Assembly (NCBI RefSeq): GCF_004795855.1
Contig: NZ_CP039252.1
Span: 4,464,001 to 4,528,000, forward strand
DNA length: 64,000 bases
Source of the DNA: Hydrogenophaga sp. PAMC20947
GTDB lineage: Bacteria > Pseudomonadota > Gammaproteobacteria > Burkholderiales > Burkholderiaceae_C
Reading direction: 5' to 3'
This document shows, piece after piece, positions 38,043 to 45,747 of this stretch. How positions within the stretch are numbered: the first letter of the stretch is position 1; each line of letters starts with the position of its first letter. Below the pieces are notes generated by a model. It searched no databases, was not told the DNA's origin, and was given only the letters and a program-made list of their open reading frames with translations. The position numbers and the translations under genes are program-made.

Positions 38043-38908
38043 TGGCTGCTCATCTGGGTTTGAAGGCCGGCTTCACGCGTGAACTTGAAGCGGGAGACGA
38101 CCACGATCTGGTCGGCGCGGCGGCGCATGGCATCGTTGAAGCGGCCGAAGTCCAGGCTCTTGACGATGGCCTGCGCGCGGCGGTCCAATGTCGTGTTTCC
38201 AGAGGTTTGAACGACCTCAGAGCTCAGCACCTTGCCTGTGAAGTTCACCGTGATCACCATGGTCAAGGCGCCATAGAGCTTGCGGCCCGCCGCTTCGGGA
38301 AAATTGCTGGTGCCTTTGTCTTCAATCTTGCGCCGCAGCTCGTCGTAGTACACCGCGTACACCTCTTCGCGTGTGGCCGGGCTGATGTAGCGTTTGCGGG
38401 GACGCGCGTTTTCTTCGTTGATGCGTTTCTCAATTTCAGCCAGCAACTTGACGAGCGCTTGGCGCTGGCGCTCGCGTTCGATCGAGGCTTGGTCGACATT
38501 GAGGGCCTGCAGATCGGGCGGCGGCAGATTGGCCAGGCGCTGGCGCACTTGGGTCAGGATCTGGTTTTGCTGTTCCTTGAGCTCCTGGAGGCGGCGCTCT
38601 TCCTGGTCTTCCGGTGCATCACCCAGTCGGGCAATGGCCTCTGAGGGCAGCGGTGATGTTGCGCGGCCCTTTTCCGTGTCTCCTCCACCGGCCAGCGAAG
38701 CCTGGGCAATCGCTTTGGCCTTGTCCGGGCGCTCATCGCTTTTGGCGTTGACCAGGATCACTTCCAGTGGCGTGTCCTGAAACACCCGGTTGAAATTCTC
38801 GGGGTCCACAAAACGCACCGTGAGCAGCAAGGCGTGAACGCCCACCGACACGGCGAGCGCCCACTGCAAAGTGCTGAGTTGTTTGAGGAAGGCCAGAAGC
38901 GGTTTCAC
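38039..38908 (-). CDS. TonB-like energy transducer / TonB C-terminal domain protein
   Basis: A 289-residue protein: short N-terminus, membrane helix near residues 15-33 (LQWALAVSVGVHALLLTV, with the membrane His typical of TonB), then a long Gln/Glu/Arg coiled-coil region (about 95-165). The C-terminal TonB-type domain has MVITVNFTGKVLSSEVVQTSGNTTLDRRA. TonB proteins transmit proton-motive force to outer-membrane receptors; no exbBD is adjacent, so a housekeeping or TolA-like role is possible. GTG 38908 is supported by GATAAT 6 nt upstream. It is followed by mtgA in the same transcript. Confidence 0.8.
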   Translation of the reverse strand: MKPLLAFLKQLSTLQWALAVSVGVHALLLTVRFVDPENFNRVFQDTPLEVILVNAKSDERPDKAKAIAQASLAGGGDTEKGRATSPLPSEAIARLGDAPEDQEERRLQELKEQQNQILTQVRQRLANLPPPDLQALNVDQASIERERQRQALVKLLAEIEKRINEENARPRKRYISPATREEVYAVYYDELRRKIEDKGTSNFPEAAGRKLYGALTMVITVNFTGKVLSSEVVQTSGNTTLDRRAQAIVKSLDFGRFNDAMRRRADQIVVVSRFKFTREAGLQTQMSSQ

Positions 38909-38914
38909 GCGCGC

Positions 38915-38920
38915 ATTATC
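38915..38920 (-). promoter_or_regulatory. -10-like element 6 nt before the TonB-like start
   Basis: On the minus strand GATAAT, 6 nt (GCGCGC), then GTG 38908. This is identical geometry to the dapF and rodA elements. It supports the GTG start, which lacks a Shine-Dalgarno sequence. Confidence 0.45.
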
Positions 38921-38936
38921 CGTGTAAGGCCGGCGG

Positions 38937-41009
38937 TCAGCCTGCGGCGGCAGGCGCTGCCGCGCTTTCATCGCCGGCCGTTTCGTTGACGTCGATGGCC
39001 AGTGCCAGCGGGGTTGAAAGGCCGTCGTCTTCGCCATCTTCGTCGCCGGAGCCATCGCCGTCGTCGGTTTGGGCATCCATCGGCTGATCGATCCGCTCGA
39101 TCACGGTGCCGGACACCTCCAGCGTGATGTCGTCCACTTGACCCAGGCGCACGCGCACATGGGCACCGCGGGGCAAGCCCTCTGCCCCCATCACGGGCAA
39201 GACCAGTGGCAGGGTATCGGCCCGCACGAGGTTGTCCTTGAACAGCGTGGCGGTCAGCTCGCTGATGCCCGCCTGTTCCAGGTGCTTGAGTGTCCAGTAA
39301 CGTTCCATGCCATTCTGGAAGCCGTTGTAGGCGCTGTGGGCCGCGTCAAATGCGCTGATCACGGCAAACAGGTTGGCGTCTTTCGGCTTGAAGGGTGCGA
39401 CCAAGGCGGCGGTGTTGCCGTGGCGCGCGCAAGCAATGATCTGCCATTGGTTGACGAGGTCCACATAGCGCCGCAGCGGTGATGTGCTCCAGGCGTAGGC
39501 CGGCACCCCGAGTCCAGCGTGGGGTTGCGCTTTGGTGCCCATGCGCACCTTGACACCCGGCGCCATGCTGGCCTGGCTTCGGTAGATGCCGGGAACGCCA
39601 CAAGACGCCAGCCATTGGCCCCAGGTGCTGTTGGCCAGGATCATGGCCTCGGCCACCATCAGGTCCAGCGGTGCGCCGCGCTGCCGCGTGCCAATGACCA
39701 CGGTCTCGCTGCCATCGGGCTGATCGCCGACCACACCTTGCAACCGGAAGTTGTAGTCGGGGCGGGTGAAGTTTTCAGGTTTGCCGCGCACCACCTCGCG
39801 CTGGGCCTTGAGATGCCGGGCCAACCGGAACAGGAAGGCCAGGTCGGGCTGCAACGCTGCAATCTCTGCGGGCGCTGCTTCTGTTGTCGTTTCACCCGCC
39901 AACCAGGCTTCGGTGATCACGGTATCGAGCTGGTCGTGGCGCAAGTTGAGTGTGATGGGCACGCGCTCCAGGGCCGTGCGGCTGTCGGTGACGGCCAGGG
40001 TGCTTTCGTCGAGCGTCACGTAAAGGGACACGGCGGGACAGTCCCGCCCGGCCATCAGCGTGTAGGCCTGCACCACCTCGTCGGGCAGCATGGTGATTTT
40101 GTGCCCCGGCATGTACACCGTGGACAGGCGGTTGCGTGCCACCTCGTCAATAGGGCTGTCGGGGTCGATCGCCAGGCCGGGGGCCGCGATGTGGATGCCC
40201 AGGGTCACCGATCCGCTGCCCAGCCCCTGAACGGAAAGGGCGTCGTCGATTTCCGTGGTGTGGGAGTCGTCGATCGAAAAAGCCTGGGCCGACGCCAAAG
40301 GCAGATCGTCTGCGATGACCGGCGCTTGCAGGGCGGGAAAGCCCGTGCCCTTGGGGAACTGGTCAAACAGAAAACGCTGCCAGTGGAACTGGTAGGCGCT
40401 GCTGATGGCGCCGGCCCGCTCCAGCAAGGCCAGTGGCGCTGCGTGGCTGTTGCGTGCGGCTTCCACCACGGCTTTGTATTCCGGCGCATTCTTGTCGGGC
40501 TTGAACAGGATCTTGTAGAGCTGCTCCCGCACAGGCTCGGGGCATGTTCCGGCCACCAGTTCGGCCGCCCAGGCTTCGATCTGGACTTGCACCTGTTTCT
40601 TCTTCTCGATCCCGGCGAGAGCCAGGGCGAGGATGTCTGCGGGGGCCTTTTTGTAACGGCCTTTGCCGGCGCGCCTGAAATAGTGGGGGGCGCCTTGCAG
40701 GCAGACCAAGGCCGCCACCTGTTCGGTCGTGGTGGCGTGGTCACTGAAATATTCGTGGGCCAGATCCACAAACCCGAAGTCTTCTTCGGGCGCAAATTCG
40801 TAGGCCAGCTCCAGCTCCATGCTGTCGGCCAGCGCGGTGGCTGCGGGCATGAGCTCGGCCGGAGCGGGCTTTTCAAAACGCAGCAGGGCGTTGGCGGCTT
40901 TCACCTTTACGCGCTTGCCCGAATCGAGCTCCACCTGCAGTGAACTCTCAGCTTCGGACATGAGGCGGCCGGTCATCAGTTTTCCGGCGTCGTCGAACAA
41001 AATGTGCAT
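38937..41009 (-). CDS. RNB-domain 3'-5' exoribonuclease (RNase II/R family)
   Basis: A 690-residue protein with the RNB catalytic core DDSHTTEIDDALSV (near residue 230), whose aspartates bind the metal ions. GIHIAAPGLAID, STVYMPGHKITMLPD and the later TSPLRRYVDLVNQWQ follow. The C-terminus is an acidic Asp/Glu tail followed by Ala/Gly. It degrades RNA; it is more divergent than RNase R, so the exact role is open. ATG 41009 was preferred because GACAAT lies 7 nt upstream and the N-terminus MHILFDDAGK looks like the family start. ATG 41069 would add 20 residues. Confidence 0.88.
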   Translation of the reverse strand: MHILFDDAGKLMTGRLMSEAESSLQVELDSGKRVKVKAANALLRFEKPAPAELMPAATALADSMELELAYEFAPEEDFGFVDLAHEYFSDHATTTEQVAALVCLQGAPHYFRRAGKGRYKKAPADILALALAGIEKKKQVQVQIEAWAAELVAGTCPEPVREQLYKILFKPDKNAPEYKAVVEAARNSHAAPLALLERAGAISSAYQFHWQRFLFDQFPKGTGFPALQAPVIADDLPLASAQAFSIDDSHTTEIDDALSVQGLGSGSVTLGIHIAAPGLAIDPDSPIDEVARNRLSTVYMPGHKITMLPDEVVQAYTLMAGRDCPAVSLYVTLDESTLAVTDSRTALERVPITLNLRHDQLDTVITEAWLAGETTTEAAPAEIAALQPDLAFLFRLARHLKAQREVVRGKPENFTRPDYNFRLQGVVGDQPDGSETVVIGTRQRGAPLDLMVAEAMILANSTWGQWLASCGVPGIYRSQASMAPGVKVRMGTKAQPHAGLGVPAYAWSTSPLRRYVDLVNQWQIIACARHGNTAALVAPFKPKDANLFAVISAFDAAHSAYNGFQNGMERYWTLKHLEQAGISELTATLFKDNLVRADTLPLVLPVMGAEGLPRGAHVRVRLGQVDDITLEVSGTVIERIDQPMDAQTDDGDGSGDEDGEDDGLSTPLALAIDVNETAGDESAAAPAAAG

Positions 41010-41016
41010 GTTGGCG

Positions 41017-41022
41017 ATTGTC
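41017..41022 (-). promoter_or_regulatory. -10-like element 7 nt before the RNB exoribonuclease start
   Basis: On the minus strand GACAAT, 7 nt, then ATG 41009. It argues for the internal ATG as true start and fits the leaderless pattern. Confidence 0.4.
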
Positions 41023-41130
41023 CCACGGGCCGTCGGAGCACCTTTGGGCGGGCCCGCTTTTTCTGACATTCACCCGGGTTGCCCATCGGGGGCAGGCTTG
41101 CCGGATGGACGCTGCGGCGGTTTTCGGGTC

Positions 41131-41757
41131 TCAGAACACCAGAGCCAGGTAGCGGAACAGGTCGTCCATGTGCCTAGAAAAATCGCTGATGGCGTGGTCT
41201 CCCCCGGGCAACAGGCGCACCGTTCCACCTTCGCAGGCGGCCGACATTTCCTCCCAGCTCAGCACTTCGTCGCCTTGGGTGATGAGGGCAAACAGCTGGT
41301 CAGGACGATGGGGGCGCTGAAGGGCCTTCTGGCGGATCAGGGTTTCCAGGGCCTCGAGTTCCTGAACATAGCCTGGCTCAAAGAAAAACCGTTCGTCTGG
41401 ATCGTGCCAGCTGGTTTGCTCGCCGATGTGGTGTGCCAGATCGCGGGATGGCAACACCGCTGGATTCAACAGCGCGGCCCGACATCCGCGCTGCAAGGAC
41501 AGTGCCCGGGCATAAAAACCGCCCAGGGAAGAGCCGATCACCACCATGCGCTCAGAGGGCCAGGCGGCGGTTTCGGCCTGGATCAGCCGCCAGGCTGCGG
41601 CTGGTGAAGGGGGGAGTTGAGGGCAGTGCCAGACCACCTGGGGATGGTCCAGCCGGACGCGCTCGGCCACCTGGCGCGCTTTGACCGACTGCGGCGAAGA
41701 GCGGAAGCCGTGGAGATACAACACATGGGAGGTGGATGGGCAGGTGTTCGTGGGCAT
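41131..41757 (-). CDS. YqiA/YcfP-type alpha/beta-fold esterase
   Basis: A 208-residue alpha/beta hydrolase. It begins VLYLHGFRSSPQSVKA (oxyanion region), has the nucleophile elbow GSSLGGFYA near residue 76, an acid in ALITQGDEVLSWEE near 163 and the catalytic His in GGDHAISDF near 188. YqiA-like proteins are esterases of unknown physiological substrate. It lies upstream of the RNB gene on the same strand (gap about 120 nt) and diverges from rodA. Confidence 0.88.
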   Translation of the reverse strand: MPTNTCPSTSHVLYLHGFRSSPQSVKARQVAERVRLDHPQVVWHCPQLPPSPAAAWRLIQAETAAWPSERMVVIGSSLGGFYARALSLQRGCRAALLNPAVLPSRDLAHHIGEQTSWHDPDERFFFEPGYVQELEALETLIRQKALQRPHRPDQLFALITQGDEVLSWEEMSAACEGGTVRLLPGGDHAISDFSRHMDDLFRYLALVF

Positions 41758-41803
41758 GGGGCAAGAATAGGTGAAGTGTCCATCGGGTGCCCTGGACCAT
41801 GGC

Positions 41804-41809
41804 GATAAT
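41804..41809 (+). promoter_or_regulatory. -10-like element 6 nt before the rodA start
   Basis: GATAAT, 6 nt (CAACCC), then ATG 41816. No ribosome-binding site is possible in so short a leader. No convincing -35 is visible. Confidence 0.5.
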
Positions 41810-41815
41810 CAACCC

Positions 41816-42970
41816 ATGGCAGCCGTCTTTGACAAACCCAACTTGTGGCAACGCATCTTCCCGATCTTTCAGGGTTTTGATGTGCCGTTGGCGATCGCCG
41901 TCCTGCTGCTGGCGGGCACCGGCCTGGTCACCATGTACTCCGTGGGTTTTGACCATGGCACGCGTTTCGTGAGCCATGGCCGCAACATGATGCTGGCGGC
42001 CGGCGTGCTTTTCCTGGTCGCGCAGGTGCCGCCACAGCGGCTCATGGCGCTTGCAGTCCCCATGTACACGCTGGGTGTGGCGCTGCTGCTGGCGGTGTTC
42101 TTTTTTGGGATCGAAAAAAAGGGCGCGCAGCGCTGGTTGAACGTGGGTTTGGTGATTCAGCCCAGCGAGTTGATGAAGGTCGCCATGCCCCTGATGCTGG
42201 CCTGGTGGTTTCAGCGCCGGGAAGGGCAGCTCAAGCCCCTCGACTTTGCAGTGGCAGGGGTGTTGCTGGCGGTGCCGGCGGCGCTGGTCCTCAAACAGCC
42301 GGACCTGGGCACCACCTTGCTGGTGCTGGCCTCGGGCCTGGCGGTGATTTTTTTCGCAGGCCTGAGCTGGAGGCTGATCATTCCGCCGGTCTTGATTGTC
42401 GCGATCGGCATTGGTACGCTGATCGCCATGGAGACTGAATGGTGTGCCCCCAATGTCGACTGGCATGTGCTGCACGAGTACCAGCGCCAGCGGGTTTGCA
42501 CCTTGCTGGACCCGTCCCAGGATCCCCTGGGCAAAGGATTTCACATCATCCAGGGCATGATCGCCATCGGTTCGGGCGGCGTATGGGGCAAGGGTTTCAT
42601 GCAGGGAACGCAGACCCACCTGGAATTCATTCCCGAGCGCACCACCGACTTCATTTTCGCCGCTTTTTCTGAAGAATTTGGCCTGGTGGGCACCCTGGCA
42701 CTCATGGCCGGATTCATCTTTCTGGTGGTTCGCGGACTGATCATCGCGGCAGAAGCGCCTACCTTGTTTGCCCGCCTCCTGGCGGGCGCCATGACGCTCA
42801 ATATTTTTGTCTACGCCTTTGTCAACATGGGCATGGTGAGCGGCATCCTGCCGGTGGTGGGTGTGCCCTTGCCCTTTATCAGCTATGGAGGTACGGCCAT
42901 GGTCACACTGGGCGTGGGGCTGGGGGTGTTGATGTCCATTGCCAAATCCAAACGGCTGATGCAGTCATGA
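41816..42970 (+). CDS. rodA: Rod-shape SEDS glycosyltransferase RodA
   Basis: A 384-residue polytopic membrane protein that polymerises lipid II for elongation. SEDS motifs: KGAQRWLNVGLVIQPSELMKVAMP near 100, ERTTDFIFAAFSEEFGLVG near 270 and VVGVPLPFISYGGTAMV near 345. It is paralogous to ftsW in this window. The partner PBP2 and mreBCD are not in the window. The stop overlaps the next gene's ATG by 4 nt, an unusual coupling to a metabolic dehydrogenase. Confidence 0.95.
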   Translation: MAAVFDKPNLWQRIFPIFQGFDVPLAIAVLLLAGTGLVTMYSVGFDHGTRFVSHGRNMMLAAGVLFLVAQVPPQRLMALAVPMYTLGVALLLAVFFFGIEKKGAQRWLNVGLVIQPSELMKVAMPLMLAWWFQRREGQLKPLDFAVAGVLLAVPAALVLKQPDLGTTLLVLASGLAVIFFAGLSWRLIIPPVLIVAIGIGTLIAMETEWCAPNVDWHVLHEYQRQRVCTLLDPSQDPLGKGFHIIQGMIAIGSGGVWGKGFMQGTQTHLEFIPERTTDFIFAAFSEEFGLVGTLALMAGFIFLVVRGLIIAAEAPTLFARLLAGAMTLNIFVYAFVNMGMVSGILPVVGVPLPFISYGGTAMVTLGVGLGVLMSIAKSKRLMQS

Positions 42971-43923
42971 GTCTCGACCCCCTCGACCCACCGCTGCACG
43001 GCTCGCTGCCTCCTGAAGGCGCGCCGACTGCGGGCACGGTCGCGGTCGTTGGCGCGGGCAACATGGGCGGCGCCATGGTGGCTCGGCTGAGCGAAAAAGG
43101 GTGGAAGGTCACGGTATGTGACATCGATTTGACTTGCCAGCGCGCGGCGCGCGCAGCCGGTGCCATGCTGGCCGAAAATCCGGCCCGGGCCGTGGCGTCG
43201 TTGCGCCCCGGCGGGGTGTTGATCGTCTGCGTGGTCACGGCGCGCGAAGCGCGTGAAGTGCTGTTCGGCGATTTTGGTGCGGCCAGACACATGCGCTCCG
43301 GACAGACCGTGATGCTGTGCCCGACCATCGCACCCGAAGACACCGAGGCGATGGCGGAGCAGCTGGGCTGGAGCGATATCGCCTGCATCGACGCACCCAT
43401 GTCTGGCGGGCCTGGGCGCGCGCGAGACGGCAGCATGAGCTTGATGCTGGCCGGGTCGGCGCGGGTTCTGGACCGGCACGCCGGTTTGCTGAACGACCTG
43501 TCAACCCAGCAATTCCGCGTGAGCGAGCGCGTGGGGGATGGCGCCCGTACCAAGCTGGTCAACAACCTCCTGGCCGGTATCAATCTGGTGGGGGCAGCCG
43601 AGGCGTTGGCGCTGGCCGAGCGCCTGGGCCTGCGTCTGGACACCACCCTGGATGTGATCGAGCGTTCCAGTGGGCAAAGCTGGATCGGATCCGACCGCAT
43701 GCGGCGGGCCATCGCGGGTGACCTGGCGCCACGGGCCCATGTGACTGTGCTGGAAAAAGACACCCGGTTGGCGGTCGAAGCGGCACAGGCCGTTGGCTTT
43801 GTTGGGCCGCTGGGCGCGCGAGCCGCCCAGGTTTTCGCGCAGGCCCATGGGGCCGGACTGGCCAAACTCGACGATGCATCTCTGCTGAAATACCTGCGCA
43901 GCGGCGGGCAACCACCGCCATAA
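42967..43923 (+). CDS. NAD(P)-dependent beta-hydroxyacid dehydrogenase (HIBADH-like)
   Basis: A 318-residue oxidoreductase. The Rossmann motif VAVVGAGNMGGAMVARL is near residues 25-41. The substrate-binding DAPMSGGPGRARDGSMSLMLAG is near 139-160, and the catalytic lysine is in KLVNNLLAGINLVGAAEALALAE near 198. The family includes 3-hydroxyisobutyrate, tartronate semialdehyde and related dehydrogenases; the substrate is unclear. It is translationally coupled to rodA by a 4-nt overlap. Confidence 0.9.
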   Translation: MSLDPLDPPLHGSLPPEGAPTAGTVAVVGAGNMGGAMVARLSEKGWKVTVCDIDLTCQRAARAAGAMLAENPARAVASLRPGGVLIVCVVTAREAREVLFGDFGAARHMRSGQTVMLCPTIAPEDTEAMAEQLGWSDIACIDAPMSGGPGRARDGSMSLMLAGSARVLDRHAGLLNDLSTQQFRVSERVGDGARTKLVNNLLAGINLVGAAEALALAERLGLRLDTTLDVIERSSGQSWIGSDRMRRAIAGDLAPRAHVTVLEKDTRLAVEAAQAVGFVGPLGARAAQVFAQAHGAGLAKLDDASLLKYLRSGGQPPP

Positions 43924-43955
43924 CCACGCGCTCAGCGTGCTGGCCCGGTCCTTCT

Positions 43956-43961
43956 TACAAT
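43956..43961 (+). promoter_or_regulatory. -10-like element 7 nt before the tldD start
   Basis: TACAAT, 7 nt, then ATG 43969. It implies a separate, possibly leaderless, transcript for tldD rather than read-through from the dehydrogenase. Confidence 0.45.
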
Positions 43962-43968
43962 GGGACCT

Positions 43969-45429
43969 ATGATTTCACGCGAACCCACCCTGGCCCGTCT
44001 GGCCGTTGCCCAAGCCCAGTTGCTTGATCCGTTTGGCCTGACGCCTGCGCATTTGCAGCGCGCGCTGGGCGAAATCATGACGCGCGGAGCGGACGATGCC
44101 GACCTGTATTTCCAGACCACCCGCAGCGAAGGCTGGAGCCTGGAAGAGGGCATCGTCAAGACCGGCAGCTTCAGCATCGATCAAGGTGTGGGCGTGCGCG
44201 CGGTCAGTGGGGAGAAAACGGCATTTGCCTATTCGGACGATCTTTCCTGGGCTTCGTTGCAGGACGCTGCCCACACGGTGCGGTCCATCGCGGGGCAGGG
44301 GCAGGACAAACGGGTCCGCGCCCGTGCGCCCAAGGTTTCGAAATCCCGCTCGCTGTACCCGGGCGTAGACCCGATCGGCACGCTGGACAGCGCGGCCAAA
44401 GTGGCTTTGCTGGAAAAAGTGGAAAAAATGGCCAAGGCCAAAGATCCGCGCATCGTGCAGGTCATGGCAGGCATGGCCGCTGAGCACGACGTGGTCCTGA
44501 TCGCCCGCGCCGATGGCACCATGGCCGCCGACGTGCGTCCGCTGATCCGCTTGTCGGTCACGGTCATCGCCGAGCAAAAAGGCCGCCGCGAGGTGGGTTC
44601 GTCGGGCGGTGGTGGGCGCTTTGGCCTGGCCTATTTCGACGACGCCATGGTGCAGTCCTATGTGGACGACGCGGTGAGCAATGCCCTGACAAACCTTGAG
44701 GCACGCCCTGCGCCCGCCGGTGAAATGGTGGTGGTGCTGGGTTCGGGATGGCCCGGTATCTTGCTGCACGAAGCCGTGGGCCATGGCCTGGAAGGGGACT
44801 TCAACCGCAAGGGTTCGAGTGCATTTTCTGGCAAGATCGGCCAGCGGGTGGCGGCCAAGGGCGTCAACGTGCTGGACGACGGCACGATTGCCGACCGCCG
44901 AGGCTCGCTCAATGTGGACGACGAAGGCCACCCGTCGCAGAAAAACGTGCTGATCGAAGACGGCATCTTGCGCGGCTACATCCAGGACGCCATGAATGCG
45001 CGCCTGATGGGCGTCAAACCCACCGGCAATGGCCGGCGCGAAAGCTACGCCCATGTGCCCATGCCCCGCATGACCAACACCTACATGACGGGTGGGGACA
45101 AGAGCCCCGAGGAAATCGTGGCCAGCATCAAGAAGGGGCTGTACGCCACCAATTTTGGTGGCGGCCAGGTCGATATCACCTCGGGCAAGTTCGTGTTCTC
45201 CGCCAGCCAGGCCTACTGGGTGGAAAACGGCCAGATTCAGTACCCTGTCAAGGGCGCCACGCTGGTGGGCAATGGCCCCGATACGCTGACGCGCGTGAGC
45301 ATGATCGGCAACGACATGAAGCTCGACAGTGGTGTGGGCACCTGCGGCAAAGAGGGCCAGAGCGTGCCAGTGGGCGTGGGGCAGCCTACTTTGCGCATTG
45401 ACGGTCTGACCGTGGGCGGAACCGTCTGA
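43969..45429 (+). CDS. tldD: Metalloprotease TldD
   Basis: A 486-residue zinc metallopeptidase that acts with its partner TldE/PmbA on unfolded peptides, antitoxins or modified peptide precursors. The active site HEAVGHGLEGD is near residue 268 (HExxxH). Family motifs include DADLYFQ-like ADLYFQTTRSE, GVGVRAV and MPRMTNTYM. ATG 43969 is used; an ATG three codons upstream (43960) overlaps the -10-like element. pmbA is not in the window. Confidence 0.95.
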   Translation: MISREPTLARLAVAQAQLLDPFGLTPAHLQRALGEIMTRGADDADLYFQTTRSEGWSLEEGIVKTGSFSIDQGVGVRAVSGEKTAFAYSDDLSWASLQDAAHTVRSIAGQGQDKRVRARAPKVSKSRSLYPGVDPIGTLDSAAKVALLEKVEKMAKAKDPRIVQVMAGMAAEHDVVLIARADGTMAADVRPLIRLSVTVIAEQKGRREVGSSGGGGRFGLAYFDDAMVQSYVDDAVSNALTNLEARPAPAGEMVVVLGSGWPGILLHEAVGHGLEGDFNRKGSSAFSGKIGQRVAAKGVNVLDDGTIADRRGSLNVDDEGHPSQKNVLIEDGILRGYIQDAMNARLMGVKPTGNGRRESYAHVPMPRMTNTYMTGGDKSPEEIVASIKKGLYATNFGGGQVDITSGKFVFSASQAYWVENGQIQYPVKGATLVGNGPDTLTRVSMIGNDMKLDSGVGTCGKEGQSVPVGVGQPTLRIDGLTVGGTV

Positions 45430-45437
45430 AGCTTGAG

Positions 45438-45520
45438 CCCCCACGCTCCGCCGCTGCGCGGGTCGCTGCCCCCCCATTGGGGGCTGATCCGCCTTGGGGC
45501 GGCCCGGCGGCGGATCGGGG
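45438..45520 (-). repeat. GC-rich intergenic repeat (inverted copy) downstream of tldD
   Basis: Positions 45438-45470 are the exact reverse complement of 814-846 upstream of rnpB. The following 50 nt contain short nested palindromes (CCCCCCATTGGGGG near 45470, GGGGCGGCCCGGCGGCGG near 45497). It could act as a transcription-attenuating or boundary structure between tldD and the aromatic leader, but no T-tract is present. Confidence 0.75.
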
Positions 45521-45566
45521 GCATTGCAAATGGATTGGCAATCCGCCTGTGCTACATTTGTTTCCA

Positions 45567-45641
45567 ATGAAATTGCGCTCAGCTACTTTTGGTTTTTATT
45601 TTTGGTTCTCAGTCCCAGGCGGACGAGAGGCGAAGCTGTAA
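45567..45641 (+). CDS. Aromatic-rich leader peptide of the DAHP synthase gene (24 residues)
   Basis: A 25-codon frame, ATG 45567 to TAA 45641, encodes a 24-residue peptide whose residues 8-14 are FGFYFWF: four Phe, one Tyr and one Trp. It is followed by a strong terminator at 45663-45698 and then by the DAHP synthase gene, the entry enzyme of aromatic amino acid synthesis. This is the architecture of ribosome-mediated attenuation (as with pheL and trpL). A -10-like TACATT at 45553-45558 lies 8 nt upstream, so the peptide mRNA may have almost no leader. Confidence 0.85.
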   Translation: MKLRSATFGFYFWFSVPGGREAKL

Positions 45642-45662
45642 ACGCGACACCGAATCTCGATC

Positions 45663-45698
45663 AAACCGCCGGCTTCCACAGCCAGGCGGTTTTTTTTT
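45663..45698 (+). terminator. Attenuator (terminator) of the DAHP synthase leader
   Basis: Arms AAACCGCC-GGCT (45663-45674) and AGCC-A-GGCGGTTT (45680-45692) form a strong stem. It is followed by T residues through 45698. The block CCAGGCGG in its 3' arm (45682-45689) is duplicated upstream at 45615-45622, inside the leader reading frame. The upstream copy could pair with the terminator's 5' arm as an antiterminator when the ribosome stalls on aromatic codons 45588-45608. Confidence 0.9.
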
Positions 45699-45747
45699 GC
45701 CTCAGTCCCATTCTTCAATCTGCATTTTTTTGTTTCAGGAGCCCGTG

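Noticed and set aside
40205..40876. Ser/Pro/Arg-rich frame within the exoribonuclease gene
   Set aside because: A shifted frame of the RNB gene; the true frame carries the catalytic aspartates.
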